A DNA stretch of 25,184 bases from CAZADH01 sp964483805 (GTDB lineage: Bacteria > Muiribacteriota > Ozemobacteria > Ozemobacterales > Ozemobacteraceae), in NCBI GenBank assembly GCA_964483805.1, contig CAZADH010000057.1, positions 1 to 25,184 of the forward strand. The letters are read 5' to 3'. Position 1 is the stretch's first letter, and each line of letters starts with the position of its first letter. Made by a program: the position numbers and the translations under genes. Below, piece by piece: positions 14,692-22,959 of the stretch. The notes below the pieces were generated by a model. It did no database searches, was not told the origin of the DNA, and was given only the letters and a program-made list of their open reading frames with translations.

Positions 14692-17600
14692 ATGAAACAG
14701 CGGATCACGCTGGCGCCGCTCCACCCGGCCTTGGGCATCGGGTTGGTGGCGGCGTTGTTGTTTTTTCCGTTGCGCACCTTCTACCTGCAATCGTGCGTCG
14801 GTTTTCAGGCCGATTTCGAGACGCGGCTGACGCAGATCCGCCGCGATGCGCAGACGGTGCTGGGCCGCGCGGTCCTGGAAGGGGAACACACCGAACAACT
14901 GCAACAGGTCGTGCTCGAGTATTTCCGCGACCTCGGCCACACGATGTGCGACCCCGTGGCCGGCCAACAGACCAACGATCGGCTGCGTGCCCTGCTGCCG
15001 GGCACGCGGGTCATCCAGTTCGACTCTCTGTATCAGATCGACAAGGAGCGCAGCGACACGCCCCGCACCCTGTGGCCCATCCGGGGGCTGCTCGAACTGC
15101 TCGCCGACTACAAGCAATACAAAGAGTTTACAATGGAACAGAAGACCACCCATATCAACAAGCTCGAAAGTTACTTCGGCAAAGACAGCGATCTGCACAA
15201 ATCGACCAAGGATCTGGGAAAACTGCGGGCGATCCAGGATGGACCGGGCAATGACGCGTTCTTCGCCTGGCAACTGGCCGAGCACCACGAGTTGGCCAGC
15301 GCCGATCAGCGGTTGTGGGATGCGGCACACCCGATGCCGGTGGCGAGCCTGCCGCGACACATCGGCGGAATTCTGCTGCTGGTGCCCAAAACGGCTCTCG
15401 CCGGTGACTTTGGCCCGCGGTTGTTCGCCCAGCGCCAGGCGCAATTGATCAAGAACCACGGGATCGAACTGGGTTGGTTCGACCTGCGCAACCGCTGGCC
15501 GCCACGTCTCCCGACGGCGATCCCGGTGGCACAACACGCCGACGTGGCCGCCCGGCTGAGCGAACCGGCGATCCTCGGGACGGTCGATGCCTATCTGGCG
15601 CGCGGCTTGTTGCTCGAACGCAAGATCAATCCGGCCAACGGCATCGTCTTTGTCGCGGCCGCCAATGTCACCCGCGAGCAACGGGCCCTGAGCGATCGCT
15701 ACGTCCGCCTGACGGCGACGCTGGTGATCGCGCTGCTGCTGCCGATCGGCATCGTGGTCTTCATCCGACGCAACGACGGTCTCGCCCTGCCTCTGGCCTG
15801 GCAGGTGGCCGGGCTGTTCACCCTGACGCTGGCGCTGCCGGTCGCCGTCATCTGGCAGTTGAGCCACGACCTCGATCACAACCTGCGGGTCGCCGGCGAA
15901 GCCCGGGCCGATGCGGAGATCAGCACGGCCGTCGACAAGATCAGCCACGGATTCGAACTGGGCCTGCGCCACTTCGAAAAGCGGTGCGAGCGGTTCATCA
16001 ACATCGTCGACCTGATGCGGCTCGATCCGGAAAAGGGCATGACCAAGGCCCAGGAAGCTGAACTGGAGATGCGCCTGGCCACGGCAAGCGAAAACCTGGG
16101 CGCATCCGGCATCCTGTTGATCGACGACGCCTGCAAGGTCATGGCCAACCACGGCATCGATGCCTCAAAGGCGACAAAGAAAGACCTCAAGAACCTCGAG
16201 CCGTTGCTGCGCGAACTGGCCCGCATCAAGCTCGAGATCAACGGCATTCCGGTGCGCTCGGCGAACATGGGCATCGCCGGCCTTCTCGTCGAGCAGGCCG
16301 GCGGCAATATGCGCGACATGAAGACGATGATGAAGCTCGACAACCAGGCGTTCCCGCTCAAAGCCTTCGGTGAAACACTTTATGCATACATTGCTTTGAT
16401 TCCCACGCGCACCGGCAGCAATCGCACCATGGTGCTGGTGGTCATCGGGGGCAGCCAGCGATTCGAAGCCGAGTATCTCGACTTCATGTTGAACCGCCTG
16501 TATCTGAACCGGGAACTGCCGCCCAACCTGGGTCTGCACGCGACGCGCACCGGGCAGGTCGAAGAGGCGCCTGACCTGCTGCCCAGCCAGGGTCCCCACC
16601 GATTTCTGAACGACGCCCGTGACGAGGCGCGGCGCCGCGAGATCGGCGCCTGGTCGGTGCCGACCCGCACGGCCGGCATCACCGTGCGCAATGCCGATTT
16701 CCGCCTCGGCGACCGACATTACCTGTTCATCAGCATGAAGCCGTCGTGGCTCGAGAACTGGTGCATCATCGTGCTCTACGACTACGCCGGCATCGACGAG
16801 ACGATCGCGGCGCTGCGCGACCGGACCCTGGCCGACATCGGCTTCGCGATGGCGATCGCGGTTTTGCTCGGCGGGCTTTTTGCCCGCGGCATCGTCGCCC
16901 CGGTGACGCGCTTGCGCGCGGCCGTGCAGCACATCACCGATCAGGAATACGAGACCGAGATCTTGCTGCCCGGTCGTGACGAACTGGTCGAACTGGCCGA
17001 GTCGTTCAACGGCATGGCGCGCGGTCTGCTCGAGCGCGAGCGCATGACCCGCTACCTATCGAAAGCGGCGATGGAGTCGGTGCGCGACGATGAGGGCGCA
17101 CGCATGGGCGGCCGTCGCGTCGTCGGGGCCGTGTTGTTTTCAGACATTCGCAGTTTTACAACTATTTCGGAAGCCAACGATCCCGAGGCGGTGGTGCAAC
17201 TGCTCAACACCTATTTCGCGCGGATGATCGCCGTCGTCCACAAGCACGAGGGCGACATCGACAAGTTCATCGGTGACGCCGTCATGGCCGTGTTCGTGCC
17301 GGCGCCGGGCACCTCCCCCACCCCGGCCGAACTGGCCGGGCGCGCGGTGCGGGCAGGCCTCGAGATGATCGAAGAACTGGCCGTCTTCAACCGCGAGCGC
17401 GAGGCCGCCGGGAAATTCGGCATCGCCATCGGCGTCGGGGTCAACTGCGGCGAGCTGATCGCCGGCAACATCGGCGCGCCGGGCCGCATGGAAAGCACGG
17501 TGATCGGCGACACGGTCAACTTCGCGTCGCGCCTCGAAGGCATGAGCAAACACGGCAAACACACGCACGTGATCGTCAGCGGCGCCGTGCACGATCTGTT

Positions 17601-17697
17601 GCGCGACCGCATCGAGGCCGAGCGCCTCGAGGAGACGCACGTGAAGGGTAAGACGATCGAGGTCGCGATGTACGAGGTGGTGCGCTGGAAAGGATGA
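14692..17697 (+). CDS. Receptor-type class III adenylate cyclase with two sensor regions
   Basis: Predicted membrane adenylate cyclase of 1001 residues. Order: TM1 (about 13-31), sensor region 1 (about 32-338), TM2 (about 341-361), TM3 (about 366-388), sensor region 2 (about 390-710), TM4 (about 714-738), HAMP (about 733-785), and cyclase domain (about 812-995). All six class III residues are present: metal ligands D818 (FSDIRSFT) and D862 (FIGD), substrate pair K858/T936, and transition-state N943 and R947. It should work as a homodimer with two sites. Its layout matches the second half of the tandem cyclase at 10-5235, membrane segment for membrane segment, so they are probably paralogues. 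It follows the 76-residue gene by 13 bases and precedes the DUF3592-like gene by 25. The ATG has only a weak upstream G-rich stretch (GGCGGCG). An AT-rich codon islet lies at 16378-16398. Confidence 0.93.
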   Translation: MKQRITLAPLHPALGIGLVAALLFFPLRTFYLQSCVGFQADFETRLTQIRRDAQTVLGRAVLEGEHTEQLQQVVLEYFRDLGHTMCDPVAGQQTNDRLRALLPGTRVIQFDSLYQIDKERSDTPRTLWPIRGLLELLADYKQYKEFTMEQKTTHINKLESYFGKDSDLHKSTKDLGKLRAIQDGPGNDAFFAWQLAEHHELASADQRLWDAAHPMPVASLPRHIGGILLLVPKTALAGDFGPRLFAQRQAQLIKNHGIELGWFDLRNRWPPRLPTAIPVAQHADVAARLSEPAILGTVDAYLARGLLLERKINPANGIVFVAAANVTREQRALSDRYVRLTATLVIALLLPIGIVVFIRRNDGLALPLAWQVAGLFTLTLALPVAVIWQLSHDLDHNLRVAGEARADAEISTAVDKISHGFELGLRHFEKRCERFINIVDLMRLDPEKGMTKAQEAELEMRLATASENLGASGILLIDDACKVMANHGIDASKATKKDLKNLEPLLRELARIKLEINGIPVRSANMGIAGLLVEQAGGNMRDMKTMMKLDNQAFPLKAFGETLYAYIALIPTRTGSNRTMVLVVIGGSQRFEAEYLDFMLNRLYLNRELPPNLGLHATRTGQVEEAPDLLPSQGPHRFLNDARDEARRREIGAWSVPTRTAGITVRNADFRLGDRHYLFISMKPSWLENWCIIVLYDYAGIDETIAALRDRTLADIGFAMAIAVLLGGLFARGIVAPVTRLRAAVQHITDQEYETEILLPGRDELVELAESFNGMARGLLERERMTRYLSKAAMESVRDDEGARMGGRRVVGAVLFSDIRSFTTISEANDPEAVVQLLNTYFARMIAVVHKHEGDIDKFIGDAVMAVFVPAPGTSPTPAELAGRAVRAGLEMIEELAVFNREREAAGKFGIAIGVGVNCGELIAGNIGAPGRMESTVIGDTVNFASRLEGMSKHGKHTHVIVSGAVHDLLRDRIEAERLEETHVKGKTIEVAMYEVVRWKG

Positions 17698-17708
17698 ACG
17701 GCGCATAC

Positions 17709-17713
17709 AGGAG
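17709..17713 (+). promoter_or_regulatory. Ribosome-binding site of the DUF3592-like gene
   Basis: AGGAG is 9 bases before the ATG at 17723. A nearer ATG at 17718 is followed at once by a stop (TAA) in its own frame, so 17723 is the start. Confidence 0.65.
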
Positions 17714-17722
17714 ACACATGCG

Positions 17723-18952
17723 ATGGCGATAAACAAGTCCAGGAATCCGGCCGAAGCGTCGCTGGTCCTCGTCGTTTTCGGTATTCCGTTTGCCCTGGTG
17801 GGTCTCGGCGTCCTGCTGTGGGGGCTGTCGATGATTCGCGACCATTACCGGATGAAAAGCTGGCAAAAGGCGCCGGCCACGATCACGCAGGTCCAATTCG
17901 ATGAACGCCGCGGTTCCAAGGGCGGGCGCACCTGGATCGTGACCGGGTCCTATAAATACGTCTGGGAGGGCCGTCCCTATCGCGGCAACCGCATCGTCGT
18001 GGAGTCGGGTTCGACCAGCGAGCACGCCTTCTGGCGCGGCCTGTACGACGACCTGGAGCGGGCGCGCAAAGAACGAAAGACGTATGACATTCTCGTGAAC
18101 CCGGCGGACCCGACCGAGTCGATCGTGGTAAACCGGTTCTCAATAACGATGATGATCCTGCCGTGCTTCGGACTGGTGTTCCTGATCGCCGGACTCGGCA
18201 TCATGCGACACGGGTACAACGAGTATCGCCAGGCCGGACGAAGCACCGCACAGGCCGAACGTTTTCCGCAACAACCGTGGCGACGCGACGACCTCGGTCT
18301 CGGCTTTCGCATCCATGAAGGCGCATTGAGCAAGATGGTCACCTTGAACGCGATCGCGATCGGCGGCACCTGTTTCATTTCGGTCTTTGTGCTCGCCATC
18401 ACGCAGGATACGAACGCGCCCTTCTTCGTCTACCTGGTCGTCGGCTTCTTCGCGCTCGTGATCGGCCTGCTCGACTGTCATGCGATCTACACAACGCTGC
18501 GCTATTGCAAATACGGCGATCCGGCGCTCATGCTCACCGAGTGGCCGATTGCCACCGGCCGGCCGTTCGTTGGGGCGGTCCTGATCGGCCGCCACCTCGA
18601 ACAGGAAACGGGGGGCGTCAAGGTCACGCTGAAGTGTGAGCGCAAAACCACGACCGGCAGCGGCAAACACGCAAAAACCCACGTTGAGGAACTCTACTGC
18701 ACCAGCACCGTGGCCACGCGCGACATGGGCAGCGGCAGCCGCTCGGCAATTCCGTTCACGCTGCCGATTCCCGACCGTCTGCCCTCACGCGATATCCAGA
18801 GCAACCCGGCCATCGAATGGACCCTGAAGGTCGACGCCGAGACGCCGGGCATCGATTTCGGCGCGGAGTTCGCGGTGCCGGTCTACGAGGTTGCCGACCC
18901 CGCTTTGATTCAGACGCGGTCGTCGGCGGGCGCGGGCAGAAGCGGCTTCTAG
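17723..18952 (+). CDS. DUF3592-like four-pass membrane protein
   Basis: Membrane protein of 409 residues without known activity. There are four hydrophobic segments (about 15-37, 141-161, 206-228, 233-257). The loop between the first two has the WQKAPATITQVQFDE...YVWEGRPYRGNRI pattern and a DILVNPADPTESIV stretch typical of DUF3592 proteins. The C-terminal part (about 270-400) is beta-rich and probably cytoplasmic or periplasmic: LKCERKTTTGSGKHAKTHVE, then IPFTLPIPDRLP and GAEFAVPVYEV. That recalls the arrestin-like domain often paired with DUF3592. It follows the cyclase by 25 bases on the same strand, so it is likely in the same operon; a functional link to cAMP is unproven. Confidence 0.8.
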   Translation: MAINKSRNPAEASLVLVVFGIPFALVGLGVLLWGLSMIRDHYRMKSWQKAPATITQVQFDERRGSKGGRTWIVTGSYKYVWEGRPYRGNRIVVESGSTSEHAFWRGLYDDLERARKERKTYDILVNPADPTESIVVNRFSITMMILPCFGLVFLIAGLGIMRHGYNEYRQAGRSTAQAERFPQQPWRRDDLGLGFRIHEGALSKMVTLNAIAIGGTCFISVFVLAITQDTNAPFFVYLVVGFFALVIGLLDCHAIYTTLRYCKYGDPALMLTEWPIATGRPFVGAVLIGRHLEQETGGVKVTLKCERKTTTGSGKHAKTHVEELYCTSTVATRDMGSGSRSAIPFTLPIPDRLPSRDIQSNPAIEWTLKVDAETPGIDFGAEFAVPVYEVADPALIQTRSSAGAGRSGF

Positions 18953-18957
18953 ATAGA

Positions 18958-18970
18958 AATACTTTGTATT
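18958..18970. repeat. AATAC-N3-GTATT palindrome, copy 4
   Basis: AATACTTTGTATT is a perfect 5-bp inverted repeat. It is the only full copy outside a gene, in the 46-base gap between converging genes. Confidence 0.45.
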
Positions 18971-18978
18971 CTGTTCTG

Positions 18979-18993
18979 CCGCGCCCGCCGCGG
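18979..18993. terminator. Hairpin in the convergent gap
   Basis: CCGCG-CCCGC-CGCGG can pair as a 5-bp GC stem just before the end of the minus-strand gene at 18999. With the AT-rich palindrome beside it, it could end transcription from either side. No T-run. Confidence 0.35.
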
Positions 18994-18998
18994 ATCGG

Positions 18999-19820
18999 TC
19001 ACTCCTCCCAGGTGAAGTGGGTACGCACCTGGATCGGCTCACCATTCGCCGGCTGGAAACCAATGACGAGATTGCCGTCGGCGAGCGGCTCGATGCTGAC
19101 GGCGCGGATGGCGAGGCGCTGCGGGTCACGCTGCCCCGGATAATCCTGCAGGGCGAAGCTGGAGGGCCACACGCCCGGGGTTGCCGCCGAAGAGGACGGT
19201 GAACCGCTGCGGCGCCCTGCGGTTGCGGGTGGCTCGGCGGACTCGATGAAGAACTCGGCACGATCGAACACCGGCATCAACGGCGAACCGGGCAGCGTGA
19301 CCAGCCAGGTCCAGCGGATCGGCATATTGACCATGAGTTCGCGCTGCACCGCGCCGAACGGACGCCGTGCTTCGATGCTGGCCCCAGCCCCGTCGAAGGC
19401 GAGATGTTCGAGGTACGGGGCGATGAACACATCGGGCGTGCCGTCGAGATTGACGTCGAACGACAACTTGTAGGCGGCCTGCGCCTGCGTGGTGATGGCC
19501 CGCTCGAGCTGCAGATACTTCACGCGCTGCGGCGGTTCGTCGGCAGCGGGATCGGCCAGGCGTTGCGCTTCGAGACGACGCAACAGGGCGGTGGGTTCTC
19601 CGGCCGGCAACTGGAATCGCGCCGGCAAGCGCTCGATGCGCAACAGCGGCGCCGGCGACGGCGCGTGGTATTTCACCATGAACAGGTCACCGGTCTCGAT
19701 GACGCGAAACCCGTATTTGACCAGCTCGGCCTGCCCGGCCCGATTGCCGGCTGCGGCCGGTCCTGCCAGCAACACCACCACTGTCATCGCCACCAGGAAA
19801 CCGGTTGTTAATCTATGCAC
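18999..19820 (-). CDS. Exported protein of unknown function with a calcium-loop-like motif
   Basis: Exported protein of 273 residues. The GTG at 19820 has GGAGG 5 bases upstream and starts a good signal peptide (MHRLTTGFLVAMTVVVLLAG, cut near AAAG). The mature part is mixed alpha/beta. One clear motif is FDVNLDGTPDVFI, with D122, N124, D126, G127 and D130 spaced like an EF-hand/dockerin or FG-GAP calcium loop. A Ser/Ala/Gly/Pro linker lies near residues 204-220. The last part (AVSIEPLADGNLVIGFQPANG) looks like a small beta domain. I do not recognise the family. It lies 55 bases downstream of the toroid gene on the same strand and may be co-transcribed. Confidence 0.72.
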   Translation of the reverse strand: MHRLTTGFLVAMTVVVLLAGPAAAGNRAGQAELVKYGFRVIETGDLFMVKYHAPSPAPLLRIERLPARFQLPAGEPTALLRRLEAQRLADPAADEPPQRVKYLQLERAITTQAQAAYKLSFDVNLDGTPDVFIAPYLEHLAFDGAGASIEARRPFGAVQRELMVNMPIRWTWLVTLPGSPLMPVFDRAEFFIESAEPPATAGRRSGSPSSSAATPGVWPSSFALQDYPGQRDPQRLAIRAVSIEPLADGNLVIGFQPANGEPIQVRTHFTWEE

Positions 19821-19825
19821 ATGCG

Positions 19826-19830
19826 CCTCC
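19826..19830 (-). promoter_or_regulatory. Ribosome-binding site deciding the GTG start of the exported protein
   Basis: GGAGG on the minus strand, 5 bases before GTG 19820. The nearby ATG at 19823 is out of frame and meets a stop within five codons; the in-frame TTG at 19835 lies upstream of the ribosome-binding site. Confidence 0.75.
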
Positions 19831-19875
19831 TGCAATCTGTTGTATTGCCATTAACCCACACACCCACCCCAGCCG

Positions 19876-20943
19876 TCACACCAACAACCCCGTGCGCCCC
19901 AACCGTTCGAGACGATCGAGGACATCATACCATTGCCGCGTCAACACCTGGGACGGGCGACCGACGACACTGAGTTCGCTCAGCAACGGGAACGTGGCCG
20001 CGGCCGCGCCCCACGGCCAGACGAGGTCATCGACCGGCGTGTTGGTCTTGGCGACACTGATCTCGTCGCGGCCGACCACGACACAACCTGCCGGATCGAG
20101 CCGGTCGACGACGGCGGTCATCGCTTCGCGCAACGGCGTCACCGCCAGCTTCTGGCGGGTGATCTCAGCCCACTCGGTGACGAAGGCGAGACCACGCAAT
20201 ACATCGTAATTATAGTAGCGCGGGAACACCGGCTCGAGCCAGGTCGCGTCGATCAGTTGCCAGTCTCGGCGCGGCGAGCGGCACAGGTGGCGGTCGAGCA
20301 GGTAGCGGGCGCCGTCGTCGAGAAACTTGTGCTCGATGGCCGTAAACGCGCGCGGAGTGCAGCGCAGCACGGCCTCGAGGGGCGGCAGGGTCGAGACCAC
20401 CGAACTGCGCGGGGTCGGGCGCGGGTAGACGGCCTCGTCGCAGTTGAGGCCACCGTCGGGCAACTGGTAGCGCAGGAACCACGGGCGCAACCAGGTCAAC
20501 ACCGTGTCAGCCTCGATGTCGGCGCCGTGCACGATCTGCATCGCGGTGCCGAGGGCGCAGTGACAGGGGATGTGCCGCCGCGGGTCGATCGCGCGCTCCT
20601 TGGGCAATTCGGCCTCGGTGGTCGGAAAGTAGCGGAGGTAGTGACCGTCGATGGCGGCGACGAAGGCCTTGAGGGCAACGGTCGGCACGCGGCCCGACTC
20701 ACCCAATTCGTGCAGCAGAGCGAGTTTCCACCAGGGGGAATCCCATTTCGGCCAATACGGGTCGCGGCGCAGCGAGGCCAGTGCGGCGTCGTCGGCCAGT
20801 CCGTCGGCCAAAGCGGTCAGAGCCTCCTCGCTGGGCGCAAAGGAGACCACCGCCCGCAGCGCCGTGTCGCGCCGGGTTCGCTGCTGCTCGACCGTCGCCA
20901 GACAGTCGTTCACCACCCATGTCGGTCCGACAAATGCCGTCAT
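19876..20943 (-). CDS. Alpha/alpha-toroid-like (prenyltransferase/terpene-cyclase fold) protein
   Basis: Probably cytoplasmic protein of 355 residues without signal or membrane segment. Repeated helical units resemble the alpha/alpha barrel of terpene cyclases and prenyltransferase beta subunits: SPWWKLALLHELGESGRVP, IPCHCALGTAMQIVHG, LPDGGLNCDEAVYP followed by SSVVSTLPPLEAVL, and FPRYYNYDVLRGLAFV. H124, C127, H128, C129, D163, C168 and D169 cluster and could bind metal, but this is only a suggestion. The squalene-cyclase DXDD motif is not seen, so I would not call a cyclase. The start ATG 20943 has GGGAG about 9-10 bases upstream. The final residues are RLERLGRTGLLV. The exported-protein gene follows on the same strand after 55 bases. 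Confidence 0.75.
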   Translation of the reverse strand: MTAFVGPTWVVNDCLATVEQQRTRRDTALRAVVSFAPSEEALTALADGLADDAALASLRRDPYWPKWDSPWWKLALLHELGESGRVPTVALKAFVAAIDGHYLRYFPTTEAELPKERAIDPRRHIPCHCALGTAMQIVHGADIEADTVLTWLRPWFLRYQLPDGGLNCDEAVYPRPTPRSSVVSTLPPLEAVLRCTPRAFTAIEHKFLDDGARYLLDRHLCRSPRRDWQLIDATWLEPVFPRYYNYDVLRGLAFVTEWAEITRQKLAVTPLREAMTAVVDRLDPAGCVVVGRDEISVAKTNTPVDDLVWPWGAAAATFPLLSELSVVGRPSQVLTRQWYDVLDRLERLGRTGLLV

Positions 20944-20995
20944 CGCTCACTCTCCCGCCGCTGAGATTCATGTGGCGATGAGCATCATACCACGG

Positions 20996-21025
20996 TTGCC
21001 TCGGTTTCTCGGCTGTTGCTAAAAT
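20996..21025 (+). promoter_or_regulatory. Promoter (TTGCCT - 18 - TAAAAT) for the small ORF and membrane protein
   Basis: The best promoter seen in the window: -35 TTGCCT at 20996-21001, 18-base spacer, -10 TAAAAT at 21020-21025. The expected start point is about 21032, exactly at a GTG, so a leaderless message is likely. Confidence 0.55.
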
Positions 21026-21031
21026 GGGCGG

Positions 21032-21166
21032 GTGAAACAACCACCCCCGCCGACCAGTCGCGACCGCACGCCGGCGCCGCCCGACCGGGCCGGCCCTCCG
21101 CCGGCCATGCCGGAGTTTGGCGGTTGGCAGGTCAGCGAGACCTGTGATGCCCGCGGCGGACGTTGA
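21032..21166 (+). CDS. Candidate leaderless 44-residue small protein
   Basis: A frame from GTG 21032, placed at the predicted transcription start, to TGA 21166. It encodes a Pro-rich front (MKQPPPPTSRDRTPAPP) and a more folded-looking end (MPEFGGWQVSETCDARGGR). Codons have strong third-position G/C like neighbouring genes. It stops 32 bases before the next start, so it may be a real small protein or a regulatory leader peptide for the membrane protein. No family recognised. Confidence 0.4.
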   Translation: MKQPPPPTSRDRTPAPPDRAGPPPAMPEFGGWQVSETCDARGGR

Positions 21167-21198
21167 ATCATCAATCTGGAAGTCGAGGTCGGACGACC

Positions 21199-22752
21199 AT
21201 GAATCACTGGCTCTTTTCGCGCCGCGCCCTGGCAGCATTCGCGCTGGTCGTTGTCTATGCCTTGTGCTTTTTGGGATACACCCCACCCGAGCGGCTCCAG
21301 CCTGGGCGTCATACAACATATTTCACCGGCCCGCTCAATGCCGCGGGGTTCGTCGATTTCGGCAGCGCGCTCAATGCGCAACGCGGCCTGATCGGCCCGG
21401 CCGCCAACGCCGCCGTCCCGCTGCTCGACGTCGTCGGCCCGCAGGGGCTCCCGACTGGCAGCGACAGCGCCACGATGTTGCGCCTGCTCGGCCTGCCGGC
21501 AACCTGGACCGCTGCGACGCCACTGCAGCGTTTGCGCGGTTTTGTCACCTCCTCGGCGACGGCCCCGGGCGCATCGCTCTGGGGGACATCCGAGCACGCC
21601 GCCGCCGAACATCCGTGGGATCCGGCATCGGTCCCGCACCTGTTCGCCTTTGTCACCGCCAACGACCGGGCCTGGTCGACTCTGGCGACCGCCGCCGAGC
21701 GCCAGTCGTTCTGCTGGCCGGCCATCCCCGACGTCCCGTGGTTGCGCACCGAGCCGACCACATTCGCCGTCGACGGCATTCTGCTCGAGGCATTTCGGGG
21801 CCTGCGTTGCCGCGCGATGCTGCGCGTGCACCAGGGCGATCTGGCCGGGGCATGGCAAGACCTGCGCACCAACCTGCGCGTCGGCCACCTGCTGCTGAAC
21901 GAACGCTCGATCATGGCGGCCCTGAACGGCCTGTTGCTCATGAGCAAGACGCGGGTAGCCATGCATGCCTGGTTGGCCGGCCTCCAACAGTTGCCGGCCG
22001 CGGCCGCGGCGGCGCTGGCGGCAACGGCCGCCGCCGAACTCGACCGGCATCTCGACCTGCCCGAGATGTCGCGAGCGCTGGTTCACGAGATTCGCTTCAT
22101 GGGCATCGGACTGATCAACGACATGGCGCAGGGCCGTGCCACCGATACCCGATCCACCGGACTCTCCGTCGATCCTTTTCAGTATGTCGACTTCAACACG
22201 CTCACGCGCGGGATGAATGCCCGTGCCGATGCGCTCGAGCGGGCAACAATCGCCAGCAACACCCGTCAGCGGGTGCGTCAGATCGACGCCTTCTTCGAGA
22301 CGATGGCCGCCGACAACCAGCGGACGATGCGTTGGTACATCCTGGGCCTGCGCTATTTCGACCTGGCGTTTCTCACCACCCGGTGGCACAAGGCCGAGGT
22401 CGGGGCTGCCATCGTCGGCGACATTCTCGCCGCCGTGGCCATGCCGCACTACGGGTCCCTCACGATCGAAGGGGCCGCATTGGCTGATGGACTGCGGCAG
22501 AACCGCCTTGCACTTACCCTGTATTTACACAAACTGCAAACCGGGCAGTATCCTGCTGATCTTGCGGAGTTGGGCGAATCGGCGCAGGCTTTGACCATCG
22601 ACAGCCTGGCCGAGCGACCTTTCGTCTATCGCCGCGAGGGCAGCGGTTTCGTCCTCTACGGCGTCGGCCCGAACCTCAGTGACAACGGGGGTCAGACCGA
22701 CTACGCCACCACGCCCGACGGCAGCGACGTCGTCATCCGCCTCGACCACTGA
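21199..22752 (+). CDS. Membrane-anchored protein of unknown function (planctomycete-type 'GVGPN' tail)
   Basis: Protein of 517 residues with one N-terminal anchor (about 9-27, ALAAFALVVVYALCFLGY); the rest is probably outside the cytoplasmic membrane. The body is helical and Ala-rich. The C terminus has the pattern LTLYLHKLQTGQYPADLAEL, FVYRREGSGFVLYGVGPN, DNGG, VIRLDH. This is a known tail in large families of hypothetical proteins from Planctomycetes and relatives, resembling the end of type II secretion pseudopilin-like proteins. A long Ala run lies near residue 270. The start ATG 21199 was chosen because an upstream in-frame TTG (21163) would delay the anchor and overlap the small ORF; GAGG lies about 10 bases upstream. 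It faces the synthase gene across a 207-base gap. Confidence 0.8.
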   Translation: MNHWLFSRRALAAFALVVVYALCFLGYTPPERLQPGRHTTYFTGPLNAAGFVDFGSALNAQRGLIGPAANAAVPLLDVVGPQGLPTGSDSATMLRLLGLPATWTAATPLQRLRGFVTSSATAPGASLWGTSEHAAAEHPWDPASVPHLFAFVTANDRAWSTLATAAERQSFCWPAIPDVPWLRTEPTTFAVDGILLEAFRGLRCRAMLRVHQGDLAGAWQDLRTNLRVGHLLLNERSIMAALNGLLLMSKTRVAMHAWLAGLQQLPAAAAAALAATAAAELDRHLDLPEMSRALVHEIRFMGIGLINDMAQGRATDTRSTGLSVDPFQYVDFNTLTRGMNARADALERATIASNTRQRVRQIDAFFETMAADNQRTMRWYILGLRYFDLAFLTTRWHKAEVGAAIVGDILAAVAMPHYGSLTIEGAALADGLRQNRLALTLYLHKLQTGQYPADLAELGESAQALTIDSLAERPFVYRREGSGFVLYGVGPNLSDNGGQTDYATTPDGSDVVIRLDH

Positions 22753-22959
22753 CGGCTCATTGCCGAACTGGCGCTCCTGCGCACGTCCCGGGGAGCAACG
22801 GGCGCGGCCGGCCCCGGGCACTGTTGCAGGATCACGATTGCGTGGGCGATCAACGCTCCATCCCTCCCTTCCCAGCCTGTGCAGCAGGAAATGAGGGCAG
22901 GGCAAACGGGGGAAGCATGCATCCGCACATCGGGGCAGCGACGCCGTTCGTTGTGTCGG
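22753..22959. other. Gap between converging genes
   Basis: 207 bases between the membrane-protein stop and the synthase stop. GC-rich at first (GGCCGGCCCCGGGC near 22806), then a C/T-rich stretch near 22860. No coding frame or clear terminator was seen. Confidence 0.5.

Noticed and set aside
14665..16152. Minus-strand frame (495 codons) opposite the second cyclase
   Set aside because: Antisense shadow of a cyclase with all catalytic motifs; no domains of its own.
19876..20943. Calling the toroid-like protein a squalene-hopene cyclase
   Set aside because: The fold resemblance is only in helical repeats; the DXDD acid motif and expected length (over 600 residues) are missing.
21117..22487. 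Plus-strand frame (456 codons) overlapping the membrane-anchored protein in another phase
   Set aside because: Arg/Pro/Ala-rich out-of-phase shadow; the real frame has the anchor and conserved tail.
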